Positions 24,101 to 36,924 of a stretch of 64,000 bases of DNA are shown here, piece by piece; position 1 is the first letter of the stretch; every line of letters begins with the position of its first letter. Source of the DNA: Branchiostoma floridae (Eukaryota > Chordata > Leptocardii > Amphioxiformes > Branchiostomatidae); contig NC_049983.1 in NCBI RefSeq assembly GCF_000003815.2, forward strand, positions 16,582,018 to 16,646,017, written 5' to 3'. Below the pieces are notes generated by a model. The model saw nothing but the letters and a program-made list of their open reading frames with translations, ran no database searches and had not been told where the DNA came from. The position numbers were made by a program, and so were the translations under genes.

Positions 24101-27100
24101 GTTTACAGCAGTAAAACATCGATTACGTCATCATTACCCCCTGTCGTCTCGATAAGCGCATTCCCAGGATGCCACCGGGCCATTTCCGATCGTTTGATAT
24201 CAGTGCCCGGATGTGAGGGGGCCATTTCCGGTGATCATGAATTCAAAGTTCAATGTCATGACAATGTCTGGAAGTGACGTTGCATTTACGTACGGTGATT
24301 AAGTCGACAAAATTGTCGTGGAAACAATCATAATTAAATACTGTGTAACTGACGAAAACCAATGTGAAATTTGAAATCACCAAACTGTACATGCCTTCAT
24401 GTACTAAGTATTCATAACTGATTGTAGCATGGACCACAATTCCCTTTTCTATTGTACTATTTTCAATATGATTCATTGCTCTCTACTACTGCAATACACC
24501 TTTCTCACGCGGCGGCCATGATAGATCTAAAACGAGTTCAATGTGGCAAACAAAAGGCTGTCCATCATAATTAGCAGTTCGACCAATGGTAGCCTGCCAA
24601 TTAGGAAATCGACCAATAAGTGAATGGCTGCAAATTCGTTAAAAATTTGCATTATTATGTTTTTATTTTGCATCTCTTAATGGACTATGGGGTCAGTCTA
24701 CACTACTCTAAATTGCTACATTTTTCGGTGCATAACACTTATTGTAATATTTATTATTCCATCTTATATAATGAAATTTGTGTGGTTTGGGGGAAAACTA
24801 AATGGGACCTGATTTTAGAAATAAGTTTTGTCTTTTTGCCTCATTGACCTCTTCTTGGATCTATCATGGCCGCCGCGTGAGAAAGGTGTATATCAAGCGG
24901 AGTTACTTGATTCTAAATTATCCACAAGCCCCCCTCCCCTATCCGACCCCTATTGCGACCCAATGTTGCACGTCCCTTAGAAAAACCCAACACACGTGAC
25001 TATCAAAGGAATTCGTGAAATCCACACGTCCAAAACACGTTCGAGGTCAAGTTGTCTATAAACAGTAGACAAATGATATGATTGTTGTGTGATGTTGTCC
25101 TGGACTTTGAGTGGAATGGGCTCAGTGGGTGCTATAGAATGGTACTCACACATCCGTGCAGGGCTGCGTCGTTTTGATTTTTGTTTGTTCCAGTAGATTG
25201 TAGGTTTCAGCTTTGTTTGTAACTTGCGATTTGTAATGAGCGACTTTTGAAAAAAAAGTAAGGCCTACAAATCATCGTCTTTTCAGCGTGCCAGTGTGCT
25301 ACCCAGCGTCCCCCATGGCCAGACCAGCAGGGCGACGCACGGAAAGCCCCCTACGGTAGAAAAGAAATCATCTCTTAAGATCGACGTGCGGCACAGCGGA
25401 GAATTTCTCCCGACGATACAGGAACCCAGACACGCCGCTTCGAAAGGGGAGACGAGCGGGATGAAGAACAAGGTAAGGATGAGAAGAAAAGAGATAGAGA
25501 GACAATGGAGGTGGAAACGTAAACATAACTAGAGTTCCACGAAACACATACCTTCGCCAAACAATCAAGTGTTGTTATGGAGAATGCCTTTATCAATGAC
25601 TTGATGGTTTTATAGCTTCTCAAGTTATGTTCTCCGCACACACACACACTGAGCCCGCTGCAGTACCGATGGAAAATACCGGGCGAACAATTTTCAAACT
25701 CAACCTTTGTTTCTGCAACCGCTACTCAATACCAAGTACCATGAAGATCCATCAATCAGTTCTCCAGTTATACTGTTGACCTACATAAAGACTCACCTAA
25801 CACTATAATGGCTTAACCAAAAGTTAAATCTTCTTGGCGAAGGTTAGGAAAAGGCCACAAACCACCAAGCTTCCACTTTTCCCTGCCACATAAAGCATCA
25901 CCAAAATAAGGGGGAAAACGCCCCTTCACATTAAAATGGAGAAACCCCTTCCCACAGTGCACAAACAAAGAACATGGCACTTGCAAAATGAAAACTAATA
26001 AACAATGTGTCAGCAAAAATAACATCTACTGTTTTGCTGACACAAATATGTCATGAACTACACAAGTCTGGGGCACAGATGTCCTTAGACACTTAGCACT
26101 GACTGTCCAGAAAAGAGGTCGATTTGAGCATTTACACATTCTTCTAATTATCATGTTAATTAAGCCCTGATTTGCATACAATAATTTCAGGATTTTAATC
26201 ATTACCTACGGTATGTACATACCAAAAATAATGCAAATCCACCAACCCCTGCTTGATTTATTCTCTTCCAAAGATAACAACAAAATCGCCCACTGCAGTT
26301 CATAACAAGCCGCCAGGGGGCCCAAACTTACACGACTTACTCCCTACCCAAAGACGTATCCACTAGCCGAAAATCCTTAACCTGCCACTTCGGGATAACT
26401 TTAACGCCAACTTCGACGCTCCGCTGCAGTACCGCAACTTGTTGCCAGGACGCCCATAATCGAACTTGACCGTCGTTTTCCAAACCCCTAAATAATTACC
26501 AAATATAATGCAAAACAATCCTCAGCGTCAAAAGTTATCTTGTACGCAAATACACACACACACACACTCACCCCGCTGCACTCATGACAGAAAGTGCCAG
26601 AAGTACCATTTTCGTACAAAACCTTGGTATACGCAATTGCAACTCAAATACCAAATATCGTAACATTCCATCCACAGCTGCTCAAGTTATATGAGATTGA
26701 CCTACATATTGGGACACCCGAAAATTTTCTAACCAAAATATGACCTTCTTGGCGAAGGTAACAAGGAAATCAAGAGATTAAAGCATGATGAAAGAATTGA
26801 AGGGGGTGTCAGAAGGAAGAAAGGACGGAAAAGAGAACTTAGTAAAGGGCACGAAGATGGAGGAATAAAGAAATAAGGAAGGAAAATTGCTAATAAAGGA
26901 AAACTCGAAATGAGAGAAAGAATGAAGATGTGCAAGAGAAAAAGAAAGGGCGAAAACCATGCATGCTATCGGAAAAGAAAAACAAGGAATACTTACATAT
27001 ACTTGAATATAACTGTTTTTGTGTAAAATTCATGTGGTACCATTTCTACAAGTTTTGAGTCATTTTATATTACCTACAACCTGTGTGTATCTAGTTCCTG

Positions 27101-30100
27101 ACGTTCCTGTACCTACAACACGCCGTGTACGGTACCGGTACGTACGGTCAGCGGGGCAGAGCGATCCGCGACCGGACGGACAAAAACAAACTGTCGGTGG
27201 AGGGGACGGACATTCGCCTGCCGCCACCCAAAGCACCGACGGAGCCCCGGAGGAAAAGTCTCCAGGTAAGTCTCCTTTCAATGTGGAGTGGCGTGTCTAT
27301 TACGTAACAAATTAGACATTGTAACGTTTTATTATGTTGGGTAACCTTTCCATGCCGGTGCCCGGCCAGGCCGTGTGTGGAAAAGAAACGTATGATATAA
27401 AACACAACAAAACAAACTAGACGTGGCAAAAATGAACTTAGTTACCTCCATGAAATTTCATGGAGGTTATATTTTACCCCGCGTTTGTCTGTGTGTCTGT
27501 GTGTCTGTGTGTAAACAAGATAACTCAAGAACGGCTGGGTGGATTGGTTTCATACTTGGTGTGTTGGTAGGGTGTGATGAAAGCTGGAAATGATTAGATT
27601 TTGGGCCCCCTAGCGGCTCCCCTTGGTACTGCAGCGCAACTTCCGGTTTTGCTATCTTGGTGTTCTGAACATGCTATGGTCACGATTTTTGAGTATTAGA
27701 TAGCTCTTGTGCTCAGGAAGAAGTGACATAAGTTTGGGCCCCCTAGCGTCTAGTTTTGGGATAGCAGGGGCATTTTTGTCAAAAACTTCTGAAGAGGATA
27801 ACTCAAGAAGGGAACAACGGATTTTCATGATTTTTGGTATGTAGGTACCTTGGGCAATGTTGTACAAGATGAAATACTAATTATGCAAAATAGGAGCAAA
27901 TTTGCATAATTGATGACAACATTCAATCATAGCAGTTTTTTCTGTGTATCTCTTGTCTTGGACGTTATATGGTCTTGAAATTTGGGTGGTAGATAGCTTG
28001 CAGTGTCATGACAAAGTGGAGCAAGTTTCAGCCCCCTAACATTCAATTTAAGAACTGCAGGGGCATTTTTGTCAAGACATTCCAAAGAGGATAACTGCAG
28101 AAAGGATTAACGGATTGTCATCATATTAGGCATGCGGGTACCTTAGGCAAAGATGTTCATAATGATATACATGTTATGCAAATGAGGACTTAATTTGCAT
28201 AATTAATGAGGAAATTGTATAATTCCATTGTTTTCAATCAATAACTGGACTTCTGATAAATGTAACACATGTTAATTATGATAGGTGGAATATAAGCAGA
28301 TACTAAATATGGTAATGAGGAACTTATTTGCATAATTTAAGTAAAAATTGCAAAACCACTTTATGATTAATAATGGGAATTTTATAATTGCGACATGTGT
28401 ACGATTGTCAATGATGAACAACACCATGCATAAATCATGTTAATGTCTTAGTCATTTGCGTGAAATTTACAAAAGCTCTAAATTTTCATGGAGGTATGAG
28501 GTCGCCGAACTCTAGTTGTGTATATTTCTTGATACACACTTTAATTTTTTTGTAGCCACAAACAACCCGATCAGGCCACAGTTTAGAAATATGATGGAAT
28601 AATAAGGGCTTAAGGATTCACTTCAAATTGCCATAAACTACATACATTACAATTGCTGTTCGATATGACATTTTCACGTACGTGACGTCAACATGCTGCT
28701 TTGGTCAGAAGTCAATTCAAATTTACCTGACAACTTCGGGGTTTAACTATCCAAAAAGGAGTCAAAGTCACGTGACTGAAAACATCCTAACAATTAACAC
28801 CACTCTGCCAAAATCGCTCAAAAGAACTGGTATCTTAAATTGAACTTAAAACATTTCTATTTCAGAATGTGAAGTCCACGTCTACGGTGTCGTCAGAAGG
28901 TAGCCTAGAGAACCAGGCACCTGAGGCTGACGACCCTCAGACGGTACAAAAAAGACTGCATACCTTGATGAATATACACAGCATGGGCATCCCAATAGAG
29001 GTTTGTTCCACATATACATTAACATATATATACATGTATGGCCTTCCTCATCATCCGTAAGCTTGATTCCTTCAAATTTTAACTTTGCTGTTACACATAG
29101 CCTACATAGCAGGCTCTCTGTGCCCTTTTTCCGTCTATTTTTGTTAGCTCCTGATACACTTTTGCTCACCATTTCTTTCTTTTTTTCCATTGGGTCCCTT
29201 GACTGTCGGCCCTGTAAAAAGAAATGGCCAGCTAAAGTGTATCATAAGCCCCAAAAAGACGAAAAAAAGGCCCCAGAGAGCCTGCTATAGAGGCTAATTG
29301 CACCAGTGTCCCTGCATAATGGCAACTGTAATACATGTATGCATTACAGTGTATATAATTTTGTAGATTACGAACAAAGACTACGTCCCGGGCGTCATCT
29401 GCCGGCCGCTGTTCCACTGCGCGCGCTGCAGAGACGTCTGGGACAGGCTAGGAGAGGTGCCGGGCAGCTGTGACCAGCCGTCGCGGCCTGTGCGAGGCAA
29501 CGCCTTCTGGCTAACACGGGAGGCCAGCACCGGGCTGATGCAGGTCGGGACTTGATTTTGACTTTATTTGGATCCACAATTGGCTTGACATTTTTGTTAA
29601 CTATTCTTCCAGTGGTCCTAATCATAACGTCATAGGACACATCAATACAATGTCACTGTGATAACGGACATGGCAGAAAGACTACAAAAATAATCACACT
29701 AAAATTACATCAGATACATTATATACCTGTACACTTCTGCAAAATGAGAGAAAACACAAGTTCATGCAGTAGCTGTCCTATCAAGTTCCAGAGGTGAGAC
29801 ATACGGTAGAGGATGCTCTACATCCAGTCTCTCATTTTTGGCGACACCTCATAGGTGGAGCCGTTTCTACGATCGAGTTGTTTTCTTCTTCTCCTTCCTT
29901 TTTTCTGGAGTTTTAACTCGTAACTGTTTCACCAAAAAGCAGTTACTCAAGCAACTTGATTTTGGAAATGTGAGGTTCCAGAATCATATCCAGTTGCTTG
30001 AGTAACTCCTTTTTGGCGTATCTTATTACCTAGATATGTAACTTTTTCGACGTAGTGACTATTTTGTGTATAACAAGATAGACGCATAGCAAAAGAAACT

Positions 30101-33100
30101 CTCATGGAAAGTCCTGTCAGCATGTTAAGTATAAATGACTTACGGTTAGTGTCTTACCCACAGGGAGTGGACCCGAAGTCACAAGCCATTCGCATGAAAG
30201 CTGGCCGACACGGCGAGAAACTGCTACTGATGGGCGCCACAACAGTACGTTTGTTGCTCTTTTTGTGTTTTGTGTTTCTTGTTGTCTTTGACCTCTCACT
30301 TTTGTGACCCTAGCAACAACCATAAGAGCAAAGGTCTAAGATTTATTTTCACTTATTGTAGTGAAGCAAGGCACTAGCAACAATTAGTTGGCTTTGGATC
30401 TTTATGTGCATTGATTTTTATACCTATCTGGACTTACCGTGAAGGTACTTCTAGTACACGTATATACAGTACAAATGCGCTCTCCTTTCAATCACTAAAA
30501 CATGGTGACAGCGGTGGGATCCTAGAACAAAATCTAGATTGTAGGACAATTGTGACGATTTCTGTCCCAGTACTTTTACATATGAAGTATCATATACGAC
30601 ATTGCGATGCCATTATAAAGTCTAAAATGTCTGTACGTCCTTCATCCGCATGGTTGCTGCGTGTTTTTGCCATTTGCCCACTGACGTATAGTTGCAATAA
30701 AGGTCTCTTTCCGCTGTTCACAGGGTAGCCACCGTCTGCTGTATGACGAGGAAGCCTCGTCCCTCCTGAGCCTGCTGAGGGACCTGCGGCACCAGGCCGC
30801 GGCCAGGCGGGAGGAAGAGGAGGAGGATGACGACTACTGGAGCTACGGCACCGACGAGTTCAGCGAGGAGGATCTGGACGTCGAGGACGACGGAAAAGAA
30901 GGTACGAAAACATGATGGTGGTGATGAGCCGTCCCACAATTCCCGTGCCACAGGAGATTGTGGGCAAGGTCAGGGGTTAAGGCCCCCAGAAACTACCCTG
31001 GTATCCAGAGAACAGCGCTCGCGGCTACGGTTCTTTCCCGGGCCGCTAGCAACATAGCCCCGTAAACCGACTTTAGCCGGCCCGGGGAGATACGCCTCAC
31101 GCAGTGAAGGCGTAAACTCCCTTAGCCGGCTAAGTTGTACTCTGATATCCAGGGTACCAGAAACAGACTAGCTAAACGTAAGACTTTGAATGTAGACCAC
31201 AGTGCATCACTCACTCACTCACTTATAATCCGGTTTAGCGTCCGCTGTTCCCCGTACGTATTGTAATGGTTTGACGTCACAGGATGTCGTTCCATTCAGA
31301 TAGCTGACCTCCAGCTGCCTCTGGCAAGGGAGCCTTGCATATGCGCAATCGGAACCGTGATATGGCTTATTTCGATCAAGAAGAAAACTGTAGATTATTT
31401 GTATGATCGCTGACGAACACTTTAGACAGACTGATCGAGTTGCCATACTACAGTAATGTAATATGTACAATAATAAGTACAGTAATTTGTCTTTTATCAT
31501 GTTTTCTTAAACTTACACACGTACATGACTATTGTACAGTCCACGTATCCACATTTTAGAGGTCTGATAGTAAGCGGCAAACTTGCCAAAAATAAGGCAT
31601 TCTATTGACTCGTACGCGTCGTTTCGATGCAGGTACATCAATGAGAGCATCCCATCGGAAGGAAGGGCGGAGAAGAGCGCAGAAGGCATCCGTGCGGCGG
31701 AGGGGGAGTCTGGAGACCGCGCCGGAGTCGCACGCCAGCAGCCAGGACAGCGGCTTCACCAGTCAGCAGGGCGGCGGGGCCGGCCACGGGCTCCTCCCGA
31801 TGCTGCTGCGGATCCTGGAGAAGGACTCCCGGCCGGGCTCCACCAAAGTTCTCGGTGACTTGGACGAGCGGCAGCTGGTCTTGCAGCTCCTGGACGCCAG
31901 CGATGACATCGACGACGCGGCTTGGGCCGAAGAAGGCGCACACTTCTTGAACTCGTTAAAATCCAACCACGTCGTCAGGTTGACGCCTAACAACCTTCCC
32001 GCGTTGGTGGCTGAGATCAAGCGGGGAACGATAGCGGTACAGACGGGGCCTGACGGCTCGATCAGGCTCGGGACATACGGGCCGGACGGCGTGTTCGTCC
32101 CGTTCGAGGCCAGCGACGAAGACGGTAGGCCGATCTCTGAACAGTTCGCAAGGATGCTGGAAAGCACATTAACGTCACAGTTGACACAGGTGCTATCATC
32201 TGGCGGATCTACGGATCCAGACTCAAAAGGTGCGGCAGGACTTCTAAAGGCGCTGATGAACAACAGCGATCTAGCGGCCTCGGTCGGTGGGTCGGACGTG
32301 TCGGACATTGTGAACAAACTACGTGAACACCTAGCCGACGACAAACAAACAAAAGCAAAGGAAGGACCATTCGAAACAGCTCGGATGGCTGATTTCATGA
32401 TAGATATAATGAAGACAATCTTAAAAGATGGTAAACTCCTTACAGAAGATCAAGTCAAACAAGTCCTAAAATCAGGAGGGAATGAAGACTTACTGTTGAA
32501 ACGTCTCTCCGACGGTAGGCTTTACTTTGGCGTTAAAGACCATAACGGAGAATTCGTGCCTTTCGGGACATACGGAGAGGATGGAGTATTCTACTTCGGC
32601 GCTATGGATGGAAATGGAACGTTCCAACTCACGGGGAGGGTAGACCATACAGGCAACTTTGAACCTGGCGTGATCAAGGACGACGGACTATTCCATGTTG
32701 TGGAGGATGGGGTAAGCGAGGCCATGGCTTCGGTCATGTCAAAGTTGAAAGGTCAGCCGGGATGGTTGAAGCAGTACGTCGAGACAAGAATCAGACGACA
32801 GGAAGTGGTAGTTCATATCCCAGACCACGCCGGCCTTGGTAAGTCAAACATTATTCTCTTCTACTGTTTCTTAAACTTCTTCTACTACTATTTCTTCTAC
32901 TACTTCTTCTACTTCTACTGTTTCTTAAACTTCTTCTACTGTTTCTTAAACTTCGACACAGCATCACTGCATATGCGCACTCAAAAGTGTGAAATGGCTT
33001 GTTCCCACTGAATTAGTATCCATACGTCTAATCTAATATGTATTTAGGCGTTATCCAAAATCATTATGATGCTTGAAAGTAGCATAAGCGTTTGATCTTT

Positions 33101-34905
33101 GCAAAGCGTAATCGTAAATGTAAGAAATTATTTCAGCCAAAAAAAAAACAACAATAAAACACTTGCACAAGCAGAAGAAACGTTTTCTGTATTCTTTTTC
33201 AATTTGTGTTGGAAACCGTTGTAATCATAATCGTTTATGAGCACACGCGCATTGTCGTTTCGCAGATGTGACGGGAGAGGGCACCGATCTGAGCAACGAC
33301 GAGGATACAGACAGCGGCAAAACTGCCATCGAGCGACAGAAACGGAGCAAAGACGACCCCCTGTACGACATACGAGCGGCAGACGGACCCACCACGTCCG
33401 ACCTACGACAACAGTACGACTCATCCTCGTACGAACCTTTCCAACGCGACGCCAAGGGACAGAAACCCGGTGGGCAGACAGACTCTCAGGCAGTCATGGG
33501 CAAGGAGGGACGCACAGGCATTGCCCAAGACGTCACCGCAGACAAGACGAGCGACATGAAAGGACGAGAGGGAAGCTTTATGTCAAGTAGAGAGTCTAGC
33601 TCCTTAGAACCCCGTCTTGAAAAACGACACAAGGTTATGATCGGGTCAAAGAACATCAAGACGTTGCGGCAGGGAAAGAAGGCTCAAGAAAGGGAGAAGA
33701 TAAAGAACAAATTTGTAAAGAACAGGACGGGTAAACCTGACACACAGCCGGGTAAACTGGCTGACTATCCTTCCACGCCTGCGCAGGAGACAGGAACGCC
33801 CTCATTGGTTAGTCGAGAGGGAACCTTTTCCAGCATGGTTGGGTCGGAAACGAGTATCTCCGAAGCGTTACTGCGACAGCGACGAGTGTCGGTATCCTCA
33901 AATCAGGACAACTCAGTTGGAAGTAAAGTACCAGGCTCTGACGGTAGAGCTGTTCACTTGGGAGCGGACGGGAGGGACGGTCTCGCCGTACAGACAGAGG
34001 AGACGGGGTCTCAGGACACACCGTCACGGAAAAGGCGAGAAATCGTCAAGAAAACAAGATTATCGAATCAAGCAACGAGATATCCGAACAGGGCTAACCA
34101 AGGGGAAGGCATGGCAGACAGTACTGGTCACGACAGAGGAGGTGAGGACGGTATGGTTGGTTCTCAGCAGGACTTAAAAAACGGACAAAAACTCGCGTCA
34201 CTATCCTACAAAGTAGGAACAGATCTATCGGATGAAAGATTGCAATCAATAGGTATTGAAGGGGATGACTCTAACTCGTTACCCGCTCGAGGGCTGGCAC
34301 CCCTTCCCAAGTCAGTGAAGAGGTCCAGTGATGTACAAGGAATGCTTTCACCGACACCGCATTTTCCCGATCCCAAACGGAACACTCTTCCGCCGCTTCC
34401 GACGGTGGATAACTCAGGAAGAGCGTTTAAGAGTCCACGGTACCGTAGATCCACGACCTCGCTGGCGGCGCCCGTCGTACCCACCACCGAAGGCGACCTC
34501 GACGGAACAACGGAGTTCACCGTGTCTGCTTCAAACAAAAACGAGTCGTCTGAGGAGTCGTCAAACTCCACCGAGACGGAGAGCGGAAGCAGCGACAGTT
34601 CCTCGGAATCCGAGTTCGAGTCCGTCTCAAGAAAGAGACAACGTCACAAGATTGACCTCCCTGACCTTGACGGCATCTCGGCCCTCTCCTTCACCCGGGC
34701 CTTCACGTACTCGTACCTACCGCTCCCCCTAGCGTACAGGGAGAGGAACAACAAGCTGAAGGCGCGGGCGGCTCTCTTCAATCAACTGAAGAAACCGATC
34801 AAGCCGGCAAGGAAGGCGCGACCGACAAAACAGGACATTGGTGTTAATACAGACACTAAAGTTGACAAGACAAAAAAGGAAAAGAAAACTAAATCTAACA
34901 GATGA
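21170..34905 (+). CDS. Unrecognised large protein (about 1,294 aa), nine exons, Gly-x-Phe repeats
   Basis: Exons: 21170-21280, 25287-25472, 27095-27265, 28866-29000, 29367-29543, 30164-30244, 30724-30901, 31633-32838, 33266-34905 (stop). All borders are GT/AG; exons 1-6 are phase 0 and exons 7-9 join in phase 1. The start MSGNIVLPKLAVFGPEK is the first ATG. Residues about 323-346 are very acidic (REEEEEDDDYWSYG and following). Residues 476-512 and 638-706 carry short repeats of 11-12 residues built on G-x-F/Y (for example DGVFVPFE, NGEFVPFGTYGED, DGVFYFGAMDGN, TGNFEPGVIKDD), probably beta-strand units. The last exon is low complexity with a Ser/Glu run (about 1172-1202), then a less biased segment (LPDLDGISALSFTRAFTYSY) and a Lys-rich end. 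No signal peptide or membrane segment, so intracellular. I do not recognise the family and assign no function. Exons 8-9 are the most secure; the split of small exons 1-7 rests on splice sites and frame. Confidence 0.8.
22361..22495. mobile_element. Short inverted-repeat element with 9-bp target duplication
   Basis: A 135-bp element flanked by GTCGCACGA on both sides (22352-22360 and 22496-22504). The left end ACTCTCCAAGCAGAGG and the following TTTGGCTCTGGTTG pair imperfectly with the right end (CAACTGGAGCCAAATC). Same family as 37179, 37955 and 57843. It lies in intron 1 of the large gene. Confidence 0.75.
23703..23807 (+). CDS. Possible alternative first exon of the large gene
   Basis: An ATG at 23703 opens 35 codons (MRPVKCAKVIYPDEVPYAL and an acidic end DSPCDFEDDMGDDILA) followed directly by a good donor GTAAGC at 23808. 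The end is phase 0, matching exon 2 of the large gene at 25287. Alternatively it could be an internal exon starting after the AG at 23726. No transcript evidence. Confidence 0.3.
24494..24891. mobile_element. MITE with perfect 34-bp inverted ends, copy 1
   Basis: Perfect inverted repeats at 24494-24527 and 24858-24891, starting ATACACCTTTCTCACGCGGC. The flanks fit a TA or AT duplication, pointing to a Tc1/mariner-like origin. The interior is AT-rich with no transposase. A second, more decayed copy is at about 56786-57095. Confidence 0.8.
25527..26760 (-). repeat. Long interspersed repeat, reverse copy
   Basis: Starts with ACTAGAGTTCCACGAA and ends near CTTCTTGGCGAAGGTAA. Read in reverse it shares its end (GGTATGTGTTTCGTGGAACT then CTAGTT) with the repeats ending at 28517 and 41485. 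It contains internal near-duplicates (CTTCTTGGCGAAGGTTA at about 25831 and again at 26749), CA microsatellites and CCGCTGCAGTACC blocks. Non-coding, within intron 2. Confidence 0.55.
27435..28517 (+). repeat. Long interspersed repeat, forward copy
   Basis: Begins TTAGTTACCTCCATGAAATT with a short palindrome (CTCCATGAAATTTCATGGAG) and ends TTTTCATGGAGGTATGAGG followed by GAACTCTAGTTG. It contains GGGCCCCCTAGCG twice and TTGCATAATTAATGA blocks, shared with 40090-41485. Non-coding, within intron 3. Confidence 0.65.
29800..30075 (-). repeat. Dispersed repeat with a strong hairpin
   Basis: Two 25-bp arms, 29932-29956 and 29992-30016, are reverse complements with one mismatch (CCAAAAAGCAGTTACTCAAG on the left), separated by a 35-base loop. 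I associate similar strings with dispersed repeats in several invertebrate genomes, from memory only. It lies in intron 5 of the large gene. Confidence 0.5.
30994..31156. mobile_element. Foldback MITE
   Basis: A 163-bp element with ends TACCCTGGTATCCAGAG and CTCTGATATCCAGGGTA (inverted, one mismatch and a small offset). The interior is GC-rich with CCCGGGCCG and GGCCCGGGGAG blocks. It lies in intron 7 of the large gene. Confidence 0.65.
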
Positions 34906-35178
34906 CATGCACAATCAACAAATACACCGAACAAGTTTAATTCAAATTTTACAAAAAAACTTATTTACCGACAACTTCATCCACTTCAGTTTCTTCTATA
35001 GCTACACTGCCATATCGCCTAATGCATCGATCGGAATGTCCTAAAGACTAGTAAAGTGAAAAATTGAGTCTTTTGTTGGGTTTAGATAAACTTAAAGAGG
35101 AAACGGCTGGAAAATCAGAGGCGAAATACGGCTCTTTTGAGTCAATTATGAGGATCTTAGATAAGTAAGCACTTTATA

Positions 35179-35184
35179 AATAAA
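35179..35184 (+). promoter_or_regulatory. Polyadenylation signal of the large gene
   Basis: AATAAA 274 bases after the stop codon, the first canonical signal downstream. Confidence 0.6.
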
Positions 35185-35692
35185 ATGTGCAATTTGTTTC
35201 CAAATGATGTCGTGTTTATATATATTTTACGTATCGTCACTAATAGGTGGACCAGGAACAACGATGACGTGTGGGGGGTGGGTGGGTGTGATTGTGATTT
35301 GGAAATGTATATCTAGGTGCTCTTTTGGAGCCTTCATTAGACTCCCGCGGGGGTACTTAAGATACTTTTAAGTATCACAGAGAAATCACCTGCTGACATG
35401 CAGACTCTAAAGTCTTCTCACCAAGAAACTTCATGTCATGCGTATCAGTCTTTTACTTCCTACTTTATCTAATATATTTGTACCATAACGGTCGTCTAAT
35501 TCCTCTTCGGCACATCATTATCCCCAGTTGCCAGATCCGTCCACATTTGTCAGCATACCAGGAGTCTGGTAGCGTTATACGTTTCCTTTCTTTTGGGATA
35601 TTGCCTAAATGCTTTTTAGGGTACAGCCCCGGGGTTGATAGGCTCTGCAGGGGTCAAGTCCCCGAAAGGCCGCAATGTTGTGCCCTTGGGAA

Positions 35693-35841
35693 ATCTCTCC
35701 AAGCAGCTGAGGTTGAATCGAAGATATAGTAGTAGTCGGAAAAATAACACGGGCGCTCATCTTCAGGTAAGAAGAGCGTCTGTGTAGTAATTTTTTCGAC
35801 TACTACTATATCTGTGCGATTCAATCTCTGCTTGGAGAGTA
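35693..35841. mobile_element. Short inverted-repeat element, long palindrome
   Basis: The ends ATCTCTCCAAGCAG and CTCTGCTTGGAGAGTA match the 9-bp-TSD family, but the interior is a different, nearly complete palindrome around GATATAGTAGTAGTCG and CGACTACTACTATATC. The flanks show no clear 9-bp duplication. It may be a relative or a nested rearrangement. Confidence 0.55.
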
Positions 35842-36710
35842 GGTAAATTCACTTTACTCAAATTTCCTCAAACCGGCTCACTCTAGTGAATGTGGTAACC
35901 TAGCTTTGGTTAGGGTTGTTTTCAATTCAACCCTGAAACGATGATGATGTTAATAGTCATCATGGGAAATTCCCGCCCTACGATTAAATCTTTTGAAGTA
36001 TAATTAAACATTCCGTGCAAAAAAGGCGCACACGGCACCTGTCTCAGCGGAAAGGTCTGCGGGGGTTTCTACCGTTCAATTGAGTGATTTTTAAAAGAGT
36101 TTAGATAACTGAGATAGAAGATCGAGACATCCGTGTTAATGATTTCTGTATGTTGTGGTTTAAGCTCTTGTTACACATAGACCACGATGCCCTCCCGACC
36201 TTCAGTAGACCATGGTTGGGAGTTAGTCACGAGCAACATCGTCTGTTGTTGTTAGGTGATCGGCGAGGTTGTTAAGTTAAAAGTCGTCGAAACCAATTAA
36301 CTATGACCCTTGATACATCTGACAAGGGGTATTCTTCTCAGTTGAGATGAGACGAGCGAAATGGGGTTAGAGTAGGCTGGAAATTCAAGGCTATACTTCC
36401 AACCCAGCTCTTACCTGTGGCTGGGATCCAAGTCCTCAAAGGGTCCTGAAAGTGTGTCAGCAGCATGGAGAAAGATGGCGGATAGAAAATCGCACCTCAC
36501 AAAGTGTACAAATAAAGATTCTATTTGGGCGCAAATTGGTAATTAGCGAAACACCACTGCTTGGCCATCTCTGAATCAAATTCCGTGGAGCCGTGGGCTT
36601 GGGTTCTATCCTTAGAGAACAAATAATGTTTCAAATTTCCAATTGATAGTCAACCTGTTTTGAACTGCAAATTTTGACAAGGACAAGAAAGAGGGAGTAG
36701 TATTCGTTCG

Positions 36711-36810
36711 NNNNNNNNNNNNNNNNNNNNNNNNNNNNNNNNNNNNNNNNNNNNNNNNNNNNNNNNNNNNNNNNNNNNNNNNNNNNNNNNNNNNNNNNNN
36801 NNNNNNNNNN
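36711..36810. other. Assembly gap (100 N)
   Basis: Exactly 100 N, a conventional placeholder for a gap of unknown size. Confidence 0.99.
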
Positions 36811-36924
36811 ATCGCGCTGAGAAGCTCTCGCTTAATCTCAGAATAAGTGATATCGTTTTGGCATAACGTTTAAGAGTGCTTAGACCAGAACCAAAGATCC
36901 TCGGTTCGTATGTTTTCCCCGATA

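Noticed and set aside
31638-32398. Long minus-strand frames opposite exon 8 of the large gene
   Set aside because: They mirror a GC-rich coding exon whose plus frame is joined by good splice sites in the right phase.
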